A stretch of 46,853 nt of DNA from Ruminococcus flavefaciens (GTDB lineage Bacteria > Bacillota > Clostridia > Oscillospirales > Ruminococcaceae). Positions within the stretch are counted from its first letter, which is position 1. Each line of letters begins with the position of its first letter. Under the pieces are notes generated by a model. The model had not been told where the DNA came from, searched no databases, and saw only the letters and a program-made list of their open reading frames with translations. The position numbers were made by a program, and so were the translations under genes. This document shows positions 26,721 through 34,513 of this stretch, piece by piece. The DNA is taken from the NCBI RefSeq assembly GCF_900143025.1, contig NZ_FRCT01000023.1, forward strand, positions 1 to 46,853. The letters run 5' to 3'.

Positions 26721-27764
26721 TTAGTCAAGCTCATATTCTTCAGCCGAGGTCACGAGGACGAACCTTATTCCAGTGGCTAAACAGTATTTATGAACGTATG
26801 AATTTTCTATGCAGTAAATAACAAGGTTGGGGCAGTATGAGAAAGCATTTGCGTCGATAAACTTTATGCTTTCGGGGAGGAAGAGCTTTCTCAGCTTATC
26901 ACAGCCTGAAAATGCTTCCGCGCCGATACTGCTGACACTTGGCGGTATCTCGATGACCTCAAGGCTTGTACAGAAAGAGAATGTACTGTCTTCGATCTCA
27001 AGAACGCCGTCAGGGATCTTTACCATTACCAGGTTTGCACACTGGCTGAAGGCACCCTGCTTGATTATTCTCAGACCCTCTGGAAGCTCAAGACCTCTCA
27101 GACGCTTACATGATGAGAAACAATACTCACCGATAGCAAGAAGCGTTGACGGGAGCTTGATAGTTCTGAGCGAGCCGAATTTATCGAAACAGAAAGCTTC
27201 GAGCTTTGTATATCCGTCGGGAATGGTGATATTTCCGCTGAGCCTGTATCTGAGAGCGTTACGCGGCATAAATACCATCTCGTTGATATCCACAGGTCTC
27301 TTTTTTACTTCTTCTGCCTTCTTATCGCCGTCCTCCTCGCTTTCCGGAAGGACCTTCAGCGGTGATTCGTAAGGCCAGCAAAGAAGGTATGTAAAACAGG
27401 CAACCACGAATTCCGAAGCATTTTCTGCGAGGAAAAGATCGCCGAGCATATAGCTTTTAGCCTTCATAACAGCTATTTCGTGATTTTTTTCCTCAAGCAT
27501 CATTTTGAGTATGCCTGTACGATACATATTAATAAGTAAGCGACGCTCCTTATCATAATCAGGGATATGATCGTTGAGAAGACCGATAAATCTATCCCTG
27601 TTAGTTACAGCACGGGGGCCGTCGTTTACAACGATAGCACGCAACTCATGCTGGAACTCCATAGTATTTTCAAATCCCTCGATATTCTGCGGGACAGGTG
27701 CACCGCATTGAGGGCAGGCAGTAAGCTTTGGGTCAAGTGGTGCGTTGCATTTCTCGCATTGCAT
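26721..27764 (-). CDS. Zinc-ribbon and leucine-rich-repeat (BspA-type) protein
   Basis: 347 aa. N-terminal zinc ribbon CEKCNAPLDPKLTACPQCG (residues 3-21), a helical middle part (~40-170), then about six LRR_5/BspA repeats (~180-325) such as LRTIKLPSTLLAIGEYCFSS and LEVIEIPPSVSSIGAEAFSG. No signal peptide, so it is intracellular, unlike most BspA-type LRR proteins. The start is ATG 27764 with GGAGGAGA just upstream; a longer in-frame ATG at 27800 lacks one. First gene of the triad operon; the LRR face may supply target recognition. Confidence 0.8.
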   Translation of the reverse strand: MQCEKCNAPLDPKLTACPQCGAPVPQNIEGFENTMEFQHELRAIVVNDGPRAVTNRDRFIGLLNDHIPDYDKERRLLINMYRTGILKMMLEEKNHEIAVMKAKSYMLGDLFLAENASEFVVACFTYLLCWPYESPLKVLPESEEDGDKKAEEVKKRPVDINEMVFMPRNALRYRLSGNITIPDGYTKLEAFCFDKFGSLRTIKLPSTLLAIGEYCFSSCKRLRGLELPEGLRIIKQGAFSQCANLVMVKIPDGVLEIEDSTFSFCTSLEVIEIPPSVSSIGAEAFSGCDKLRKLFLPESIKFIDANAFSYCPNLVIYCIENSYVHKYCLATGIRFVLVTSAEEYELD

Positions 27765-27836
27765 GATCTCTCCTCCTGACGTATAAATAAAGCAGCGCAA
27801 TAATTATATATGCGACTTTATATTGTTATCACATTT

Positions 27837-27865
27837 AGTATAACACTTTTCAATATCAATGTCAA
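27837..27865 (-). promoter_or_regulatory. Promoter of the kinase/VWA/PP2C operon
   Basis: Minus strand TTGACA (27860-27865), 17-nt spacer, TATACT (27837-27842), ~70 nt before the LRR gene. The sequence between here and 28110 is very AT-rich and shows no gene. Confidence 0.65.
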
Positions 27866-28110
27866 GCGTAAAGAAAATGAACAGGCAAATTTGAATTAAC
27901 TTTTACAAAAATGACTGCTATAGTTTGTGCAATATTAAAGCTCCTTTTACCGAGCGTAATATCGGGGAAAAATATCACAAAAAGCAAATCGGTTAAGCAA
28001 ATCTGTAATTTATTAAGCTAAATTAACGCGATGTATAAAATTGATTAAAATGCATATAAATTTTTTGATATTTTTGTGTATGCCGCGAATAATCAATTTA
28101 CAAAATAGTG

Positions 28111-28139
28111 TTGAAATTACGGAAGAAATGTGATAAAAT
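28111..28139 (+). promoter_or_regulatory. Promoter of the binding-protein/GGDEF operon
   Basis: TTGAAA (28111-28116), 17-nt spacer, TAAAAT (28134-28139). Transcription would start near 28146, giving a leader of ~130 nt. Confidence 0.6.
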
Positions 28140-28146
28140 GAGTTAT

Positions 28147-28250
28147 GGATATCAATAAATAGCCTGACTGGGGGAAATACCGTAAGCTCATATGTTCCAT
28201 GATATGAGGATGTAAGTGGAATATCAGCAGATATCCTGCGGTGTATCGGG
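28147..28250 (+). promoter_or_regulatory. Candidate structured leader RNA with a possible loop-loop contact
   Basis: By eye it forms a three-way junction: closing stem ATACCG (28177-28182) with CGGTGT (28239-28244, one G-U); hairpin CTCATAT/ATATGAG (28187-28193 with 28202-28208); and a shorter stem GATGT/ATATC (28209-28213 with 28231-28235). The loop TTCCA (28195-28199) is complementary to TGGAA (28217-28221) in the other loop. An alternative 7-bp pairing GGATATC/GATATCC (28147-28153 with 28230-28236) would exclude the third stem. It does not match any riboswitch core I know. Confidence 0.4.
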
Positions 28251-28278
28251 TTTAATTGATTTAAGGAGGTTCAGTATA

Positions 28279-29403
28279 ATGAACAGAAGCAAAAGAAAAG
28301 GCATATTCAGAACAATTGCTGCTTGCACACTTTCTGCTATGATGCTTATTTCAGCCGGATGCGGAAAGCCTCAGAATGCAGGTGGAAACGGTCAGCAGGG
28401 CGGACCGCCGGCAAAGGTAGCTGTTATCACAAAGCAGCAGCTCAGTTATTGGGATGACGTAAAAAAGGGTGCTGAGGACGCAGGAAATGAGCTCGGCGTT
28501 CAGATTATGTACACCGTAGCAACAAGTGATAACGATTATGTATCACAGGTAGCTGCTATAAAGGAGGCAATTGCTGCAGACGCAAAGGCTATAGTTATTG
28601 CACCTAACAGCGATACAGAGCTTAATTCTGTTTTGGACGAAGCAGTTGCAAAGGGCATCAAGGTCATAAACATAAACTCAAAGGTAAAGGACTACGGTAA
28701 GATCGAGTCATTCATAAGATGTTCCGACTCGGATAGTGGTGCGGTAGCAGCAAGAAATGTTGCAAAGATCCTTGAAGAAAAGGGCGCTGACTATGAAAAG
28801 CTTGGCAAGATAGCTATTATCGGCCATACAGCTTCTACAGCTGAGGAGCGAATCCAGGGCTTTATCGGCGTACTTACTTCATACGCAAGCCATAATATCC
28901 AAAAGCCTTCTGTAACAGAGACAGATCCTGAAAAGCTTGTTGAGGCTAATGCTGCTGCTGAGTCAGAGTATAACAGCAAGCTTGAAAAGTTCTCAAAGAA
29001 CTTCGTTCAGGGCGACCGTGTTGCAGACCGTGAAAAGGCTGCGAAAGAAGCTGAAAAGCTCCTCAAGAATGACGGAAACGGTATCTCTATCATGTTCGGT
29101 ACAAACACAAATACTACTCTCGGTATCTGTGATGCCGTAAGCTCACTCAAGCTTGATGACAAGATCATCGTTGTAGGTTTTAACTCTGATGAAGAAGAGC
29201 TCAGCTACATCAGAAAAGGTACTCTTAACGGAACAGTCGTTCAGAACCCATACATCATGGGATACGTTGGCGTAAGATATGCTAACAAGGTAATAAAAGG
29301 AATGACAGTTCCTACCGAACTTGATGTAGGTGCTACCTTTGTTAACGGAAGCAATATGAATGATGATTACATTCAGCTCTTGCTTTATCCTGATAAATAC
29401 TAA
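28279..29403 (+). CDS. Periplasmic-binding-protein-like lipoprotein (RbsB type)
   Basis: 374 aa. Lipoprotein signal with lipobox ISAGC (Cys ~29), a short GGNGQQGGPP linker, then a type 1 periplasmic binding fold typical of ribose/galactose receptors: VAVITKQQLSYWDDVKKGAEDAG, AIKEAIAADAKAIVIAPN, KIAIIGHTASTAEERIQGF and DDKIIVVGFNSDEEELSYIRKG. The start is ATG 28279 after AAGGAGG; an upstream in-frame ATG at 28216 lies inside the leader. No permease or ATPase follows; instead a GGDEF membrane protein starts 15 nt later. It is therefore probably a ligand receptor for signalling rather than transport. Confidence 0.87.
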   Translation: MNRSKRKGIFRTIAACTLSAMMLISAGCGKPQNAGGNGQQGGPPAKVAVITKQQLSYWDDVKKGAEDAGNELGVQIMYTVATSDNDYVSQVAAIKEAIAADAKAIVIAPNSDTELNSVLDEAVAKGIKVININSKVKDYGKIESFIRCSDSDSGAVAARNVAKILEEKGADYEKLGKIAIIGHTASTAEERIQGFIGVLTSYASHNIQKPSVTETDPEKLVEANAAAESEYNSKLEKFSKNFVQGDRVADREKAAKEAEKLLKNDGNGISIMFGTNTNTTLGICDAVSSLKLDDKIIVVGFNSDEEELSYIRKGTLNGTVVQNPYIMGYVGVRYANKVIKGMTVPTELDVGATFVNGSNMNDDYIQLLLYPDKY

Positions 29404-29418
29404 TGGAGGTAGGAAATA

Positions 29419-30624
29419 ATGGCTAAGGAAAAATCAAGATTTAAAGGCTCGGGCGCATACGTCTTTGCGGGAATCCTTCTTGCAATCGTATATCTCCTGA
29501 ATACATTCCTTGTTGAAGGAATTTACTGGGGCAATCAGAACGTTTCACAGACGACCTCCAAAACCATGAACTCGCTTAATAGTATCAACGGACAGCTTTC
29601 AGAAATCAATAATGATGCTATCAGTATCGCTGCCGGCATCAAAACGAATATGGACGCTATAGTAAAGGATACTAACAACCGTTATGCAAATATCGTAGAT
29701 GCTGAGCACACATTTGAGTCTATCTCCGATATTTCAGATACAGCTAAGAGAAGATATACCTATGCTAAGAACATCATCAATACCTATAAAAAGCGTCTTG
29801 ACGATATGGGTACAGGTGCTGTAACATCAGGTAACTATGAAGAAATGGGATATATCCTGAAGCAGGATATCTACCCTATGCAGGTCGTTGCATCAGAAAT
29901 GCTTACATCAACTATCGACGTCGTTTCTAGGGATACAGGAACTATCATGCGTAAGAACACTATCAGATCTTACGCCCTCATGACACTTATGATGGTTGTT
30001 GCTATCCTCGGTGAAATTGCTATCTGGCTCTTCGCTAAGAAGGCTAAGAAGGCAAGACTCGAACTCGAAGAGCGTGAGAGAAGCCTTGCAGAGGTTGACG
30101 CAAAGCTCAAGACAACTCGTCAGAAGGCAAGCGACCTCGCTGTTATCAACGTTCTTACAGGTATGAAGAACCGTTATGCTCTTGATAACGATATCTCAGA
30201 CAGACTCGAATCAGGCAGATTCCAGGTCGCTGTATTCGATATGGATAACTTCAGAAGCATCAACGATACTTACGGATATGACTTCGGCGACGAATACCTC
30301 GCAGCAGTTGCCGAGAAGCTCAAGGAAGAATTCAGTGAGGTTGCCGAGATCTACAACATCACAGGTAATGAGTTCTGCTTCGTATTCAACAAGAATATCT
30401 CCGAGAGCCAGGCAATGGGTATCGCACAGAATATCCAGCGCGTAATGAGCAGTCCTTACGAGGTGCTCAACCTTGCAGTTCAGCTTCCTTGCTCAGGTGC
30501 TGTTTACCACTACTTACCGGGCGATTGCCTTAACGTAAACTCTCTCCTTGTAAAGCTTGATACAGCTATGAGAAACGCTAAGATGAACGGCGGTAATATG
30601 ATAAGCACAGTAATGAATATCTGA
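29419..30624 (+). CDS. Membrane sensor protein with degenerate GGDEF domain
   Basis: 401 aa: helix ~12-30, extracellular helical region ~31-185, second helix ~187-208, coiled linker (LELEERERSLAEVDAKLKTT), then a GGDEF-type domain (~235-400). The fold is clear (VFDMDNFRSINDTYGYDFGDEYLAAVAEKL), but the GGDEF active-site signature reads TGNEF, so c-di-GMP synthesis is doubtful. A degenerate domain may instead bind nucleotide or partners. Co-transcribed with a binding-protein lipoprotein, it probably reads the receptor's ligand state across the membrane. The ATG at 29419 follows GGAGG. Confidence 0.85.
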   Translation: MAKEKSRFKGSGAYVFAGILLAIVYLLNTFLVEGIYWGNQNVSQTTSKTMNSLNSINGQLSEINNDAISIAAGIKTNMDAIVKDTNNRYANIVDAEHTFESISDISDTAKRRYTYAKNIINTYKKRLDDMGTGAVTSGNYEEMGYILKQDIYPMQVVASEMLTSTIDVVSRDTGTIMRKNTIRSYALMTLMMVVAILGEIAIWLFAKKAKKARLELEERERSLAEVDAKLKTTRQKASDLAVINVLTGMKNRYALDNDISDRLESGRFQVAVFDMDNFRSINDTYGYDFGDEYLAAVAEKLKEEFSEVAEIYNITGNEFCFVFNKNISESQAMGIAQNIQRVMSSPYEVLNLAVQLPCSGAVYHYLPGDCLNVNSLLVKLDTAMRNAKMNGGNMISTVMNI

Positions 30625-30641
30625 TCTGTTTAAGATCATCA

Positions 30642-30673
30642 GGCGGCTGTCAGATATGGCAGCCGCCTTTTTT
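30642..30673 (+). terminator. Terminator of the binding-protein/GGDEF operon
   Basis: 8-bp GC stem GGCGGCTG/CAGCCGCC (30642-30649 with 30660-30667) followed by T6. Confidence 0.85.
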
Positions 30674-30728
30674 GCCTGTATATGTGCAAATTACACAAAG
30701 ATATCGTCGTTTATGGATATTATTCTAT

Positions 30729-30757
30729 TTGACAGAGAGTAGGAAAAGTGCTAAAAT
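30729..30757 (+). promoter_or_regulatory. Promoter of the 185-aa hypothetical gene
   Basis: TTGACA (30729-30734), 17-nt spacer, TAAAAT (30752-30757), ~70 nt before the GTG start at 30831. Confidence 0.6.
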
Positions 30758-30830
30758 ATACCTGTAGCATAAATATAGCGTATTATACCTTTAAATGTGC
30801 ATATATATACAAGAAAGGCAGGTGTTTAAG

Positions 30831-31388
30831 GTGAAAAAATATGCAGTATATGATTCCCCTACGGGAAGCTATTGCTATAGATACGCCGATACCCTTGAGG
30901 CTCTTGAGGGAACAGGCTTTGAGGATATAATCACCGAGGAACAGCTGCCCGTAGTTTTTGACGGAAGAGGCGGATATTACCGCTTCCGACCTGATGAATA
31001 CGGCTTCAACAGGATAATAGAGTCCGATAAGGATACCCCTCTTGAGCTGGAGGAGATGTATACTCTCAATGATCCCGAATTCAAGCTGGGCTGGATATCT
31101 CCCGACGGTGATACCTATTCCTGCGGATATACCAACCATAACAAGTGTGCAAAGATGATAGTAAAGAAATTCTATCCCGATTCAAGATTTCCTGAAAAGA
31201 CCCTTGACAGAAACGGCTGGCTCCAGGTCATTGACTCATGGGACGGTACACAGCGTCAGCACGGACAGTTTGTGTTTACCGAGCAGGGAAAGATAACCAA
31301 GAAACAGGCTGACAGACTCTTTGATCTGGGGCTTTACAATAATGAAGAGGTAAAAAAGCTTATTGCAGACAGCGAAAATGATTGGTGA
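30831..31388 (+). CDS. Hypothetical cytoplasmic protein
   Basis: 185 aa from GTG 30831 (MKKYAVYDSPTGSYCYRYAD). The first part is acidic and mixed (EGTGFEDIITEEQLPVVFDGRGGYYRF). The second contains an aromatic-rich stretch GWISPDGDTYSCGYTNHNKC and ends in a helical region (ITKKQADRLFDLGLYNNEEVKKLI). No signal peptide or membrane helix and no family I recognise. GTG is preferred because the upstream alternatives lie too close to the promoter. Monocistronic with promoter and terminator. Confidence 0.65.
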   Translation: MKKYAVYDSPTGSYCYRYADTLEALEGTGFEDIITEEQLPVVFDGRGGYYRFRPDEYGFNRIIESDKDTPLELEEMYTLNDPEFKLGWISPDGDTYSCGYTNHNKCAKMIVKKFYPDSRFPEKTLDRNGWLQVIDSWDGTQRQHGQFVFTEQGKITKKQADRLFDLGLYNNEEVKKLIADSENDW

Positions 31389-31420
31389 TTTTTAAATTCA
31401 GAACAAATTATTTTATTATT

Positions 31421-31451
31421 GGGCGGTTTACATAAAACCGCCCTGTTTTTT
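31421..31451 (+). terminator. Intrinsic terminator
   Basis: GGGCGGTTT / AAACCGCCC stem (31421-31443) followed by TGTTTTTT. Confidence 0.85.
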
Positions 31452-31465
31452 GTGCAGTTTTTTTA

Positions 31466-31494
31466 TTGACTATATTCTCAATTTGGTGTATAAT
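31466..31494 (+). promoter_or_regulatory. Promoter of the coiled-coil/hydrogenase operon
   Basis: TTGACT (31466-31471), 17-nt spacer, TATAAT (31489-31494). A ~85-nt leader precedes the AAGGAGG ribosome site. Confidence 0.65.
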
Positions 31495-31584
31495 GATTAT
31501 ATATCAATACTCGATAAATGCGCTTGCTTCTGCATTTCACTGCAGATCACCATTCGGTCGGGTGAAGCAAGGAGGATATCTTTT

Positions 31585-32679
31585 ATGGCTGAGCCAAGAT
31601 TTATAAAAACTGTTCCCTTTGGCGGATATGATAAGGAAACCGTTGTCAGAAGAATGGAGTTTCTCAATACTCAGATACATGACCTGAGAAACGAACTCAG
31701 AGAGACAAAGCTTCTGCTTGAAGCATACAAGAAGGGATCGGATCAGGAAAAGGCACATGAGACCGTTCTGGCTGAGGAACGTGCCAAGCTCACACAGGTT
31801 CAGGTCCAGAACAATACCCTTAATCTGAAGCTTAAAGCAACCGATGATGAGAACCGCAAATACGAGCAGCAGCTGAAGGACAAGGAAGCTGAGATCGACG
31901 ACCTGAAGGATAAGCTGAAGGCTGCTGAGACAAAGTGCGCCGCATTAATGGCTCAGGACGAGGCTACAGCACTGAGCAGCGTATTTATAGAGGCACAGAA
32001 GTCAAGATCAATGCTTGAAAGCGATGCAAAGACAAAGGCTGCTGAAATTGAGTATAAATCGAAAAAGCTTGCCGAGGATATCGTTTCCGAAGCAAACCTT
32101 GAGGCAGAGCATATCATATATGAGGCAGAGATGACTGCTGCCGAGAGACTTGCTGAGGCAAAGAACAGAGCCGAGCAGATGGAGGTAGCTTCCAATAACC
32201 TAAGAGCTGCCGCAATAGATGACGTACACGTACTGAAAAATCAGGTGGAATTCATGGAGGAGGCTTTCGAGCAGCTGAGAAATGAAGGAATAGACAGACT
32301 GCTGAAGGCAAAGGAGCTCCTTAGCGATACAGAGACAAAGCTGGTCAACGGCGGTATCCCTGTATTCAAAACGCCTGAGCACTATAATCCCGAATATCCC
32401 GAAAAGCCTGCAAGCCTTGCTGATAAGATACGCGATAATATGAACAGCGAGGAGGAAAAGCGCAAAAAGCAGGAGGAGCTTGACAAGCTCAGACAGATGG
32501 CTGAGTCTATCGGTGCCAAAAAGGACAACGCGGATAAAAATACAGAAGAAAAAGAAACTGCCGATGCCAAGCAGGAGAACGCACCCGAAACAGAAAAGAA
32601 GCCTGAGGGCGGAGAGAAAAAGGGTAAAATAGATCTTGCTGCACTTGCGGCAAAAGCAAATTCGATAGCTAAAAAATAA
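31585..32679 (+). CDS. DivIVA-like coiled-coil protein
   Basis: 364 aa. A short N-terminal block FIKTVPFGGYDKETVVRRMEFL resembles the start of DivIVA/GpsB proteins (membrane-curvature or pole-binding). Long heptad-rich coiled coils follow (~20-125 and ~140-245), then a charged Glu/Lys tail. DivIVA-type proteins scaffold cell-pole and septum machinery. The ATG at 31585 follows AAGGAGG; earlier in-frame starts lie upstream of the promoter. It is 40 nt ahead of the hydrogenase-like gene with no terminator between, so the two are probably one operon; a spatial scaffold for the sensor is a possible reading. Confidence 0.72.
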   Translation: MAEPRFIKTVPFGGYDKETVVRRMEFLNTQIHDLRNELRETKLLLEAYKKGSDQEKAHETVLAEERAKLTQVQVQNNTLNLKLKATDDENRKYEQQLKDKEAEIDDLKDKLKAAETKCAALMAQDEATALSSVFIEAQKSRSMLESDAKTKAAEIEYKSKKLAEDIVSEANLEAEHIIYEAEMTAAERLAEAKNRAEQMEVASNNLRAAAIDDVHVLKNQVEFMEEAFEQLRNEGIDRLLKAKELLSDTETKLVNGGIPVFKTPEHYNPEYPEKPASLADKIRDNMNSEEEKRKKQEELDKLRQMAESIGAKKDNADKNTEEKETADAKQENAPETEKKPEGGEKKGKIDLAALAAKANSIAKK

Positions 32680-32719
32680 AGTATAGATTTTTCCGTAAAT
32701 TTTTAAGGAGTATGGATAT

Positions 32720-34432
32720 ATGAGTGAACTTATCATCGTAAAACCTGAAAAATGCGTCGGCTGTAATGCCTGCGTAAGAGAATGTCCTGCGCCTGAGGCT
32801 AATATGACCAAGCAGCTTGAGGACGGACGTTTCATTACCATGGTCAATCCCAATAAGTGTATTGCCTGCGGTGAATGTGTAAAGAAGTGCAATCACGGCG
32901 CAAGAGATTATATAGACGATACAGAAGAGTGTATCGCAGAGATCGTAAAGGAAAAGTTTATAATCATGGCTTCTCCTGCTATAAAGACTATTCTTCCTAC
33001 AAAGTGGAAGGGTGTGCTTGACTGGTTCAAGAAGCAGGGATGTACTATATTCGATGTATCCTATGGTGCTGATATATGCACATGGGTACATATGAGAACT
33101 CTCGAACAGGACAAGATAGGCAATATCATCACACAGCAGTGTCCTGCTGTCGTAAAGTATATCGAGACCTATCAGCCTAAGCTTTTGCAGAACCTTTCAC
33201 CTATTCACAGCCCTATTGCGTGCAGTGCTATATACATAAAGAAGTATCTGAGAAGGAATAATCCTATCGCAGTTATTTCACCATGTATTGCTGAAAAGAA
33301 CGAGGCAATAGATACAGGTCTTATAAATTATACTATTACTATCAAGAAGCTTCTTGAGTATTTCGACCGCAACGATATCAATATCGACATTGATACATCT
33401 GAGGATTACGAGTACAAGTTTGACGAGGCACAGGGACAGATGGGTTCTGTTTACTCACGTCCGGGCGGACTCAGAGATAATATGTGGCTCCACGATCCTG
33501 ATATGAATATCACTAATTCAGAAGGCGTACATAAGGTATTTGCCGAGATCGATATGTACGGAAGAATGCCGGAGTCAAAGCACCCGAGGATATTCGATGT
33601 ACTTTCATGTGAATTCGGCTGTAATATCGGACCTGCATCAGGTACAAAGCAGACTGTTTTCGATGCCATGACAACTATGAGAGCTATCGAAAACGAGGCA
33701 AAGAGCCGCCGCAAGTCTACAGGCATCATGGGCAGAGGCGATGACAGACTCTTCAAGAAGTTCGATGACGAGCTGAGAGTTGCTGACTTCCTCAGAAACT
33801 ACAAGCCGTCTATGCCTACTCCTATACCGAGCAATGCACAGCTGGATCCTATTTTCGAGAAAATGGGAATGCATAACGATGATGACCGCAAATACGACTG
33901 TCATGCTTGTGGCTACAATACCTGCCGTGATATGGCAATAGCTATTTACAGAGGTCTCAATACTCCCGATAACTGTATCGTTCATGCAAAGTCAGTTCTC
34001 CTTGCAAGACACTCTGCACTTAACAGACAGAATGAACAGCTGGAGGAGATCACAGAGGAATGTCTCGCACTTTCAGACAAGCTGAAGGACAACGTTGCAA
34101 GGATCAACGAGAATATGCAGAATATCGGTGAGTCCACATCGGCTACAAGTGAGAGAGCGGCTGTAGTTAAGGATCTGCTTGAGAATGTTGTTGCTTTCTG
34201 TAATGACAACTCAACTATGGACTCCGACAGCGTAACACAGCTCATTTCAATCCTTGAAACAACTATCGACGCATTCAGTGCTCTTGATGACAACGTTACT
34301 ACAACTAACGAAAGCTCTGAAATGATAAATAAGTCTATCAATGATATTATTTCACTGGTTGGTGAGATAAACGAAGTCCTCGTTAAGACAGGACAGACCG
34401 AAAAGGTAGACGTAAGCGATATTCACAAGTAA
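32720..34432 (+). CDS. Putative sensory [FeFe]-hydrogenase (group C/D-like) with C-terminal coiled-coil signalling region
   Basis: 570 aa. N-terminal 2x[4Fe-4S] ferredoxin domain (CVGCNACVRECPAPE, CIACGECVKKCNHG). An H-cluster domain follows with modified motifs: L1 TQQCP (~138; the proton-relay Cys of TSCCP is Gln), L2 SPCIAEKNE (~190) and L3 CEFGCNIGP (~298). A further Fe-S motif CHACGYNTC..C lies at ~393-418. The last ~140 residues are coiled coil with methyl-accepting-chemotaxis-like heptads (NIGESTSATSERAAVVKDLLENV). Loss of the relay Cys and the signalling tail fit a redox or hydrogen sensor rather than a bulk hydrogen-evolving enzyme. Such putative H2-sensing hydrogenases are known from Ruminococcus albus. 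ATG after AAGGAG. Confidence 0.83.
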   Translation: MSELIIVKPEKCVGCNACVRECPAPEANMTKQLEDGRFITMVNPNKCIACGECVKKCNHGARDYIDDTEECIAEIVKEKFIIMASPAIKTILPTKWKGVLDWFKKQGCTIFDVSYGADICTWVHMRTLEQDKIGNIITQQCPAVVKYIETYQPKLLQNLSPIHSPIACSAIYIKKYLRRNNPIAVISPCIAEKNEAIDTGLINYTITIKKLLEYFDRNDINIDIDTSEDYEYKFDEAQGQMGSVYSRPGGLRDNMWLHDPDMNITNSEGVHKVFAEIDMYGRMPESKHPRIFDVLSCEFGCNIGPASGTKQTVFDAMTTMRAIENEAKSRRKSTGIMGRGDDRLFKKFDDELRVADFLRNYKPSMPTPIPSNAQLDPIFEKMGMHNDDDRKYDCHACGYNTCRDMAIAIYRGLNTPDNCIVHAKSVLLARHSALNRQNEQLEEITEECLALSDKLKDNVARINENMQNIGESTSATSERAAVVKDLLENVVAFCNDNSTMDSDSVTQLISILETTIDAFSALDDNVTTTNESSEMINKSINDIISLVGEINEVLVKTGQTEKVDVSDIHK

Positions 34433-34441
34433 TAAAAATAA

Positions 34442-34484
34442 GGCACAGATATTTCCGAAAGGAGTATCTGTGCCTTATTTTTTT
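34442..34484 (+). terminator. Terminator of the hydrogenase operon
   Basis: 10-bp perfect stem GGCACAGATA/TATCTGTGCC (34442-34451 with 34465-34474) then TTATTTTTTT. Confidence 0.85.
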
Positions 34485-34513
34485 GCTTAAATCGACATTA
34501 CTGCCGCGCAATT

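Noticed and set aside
28147..28250. c-di-GMP-I or -II riboswitch upstream of the GGDEF operon
   Set aside because: Tempting because of the GGDEF gene, but the GCAAAGC/GAAA core of class I and the conserved elements of class II are absent.
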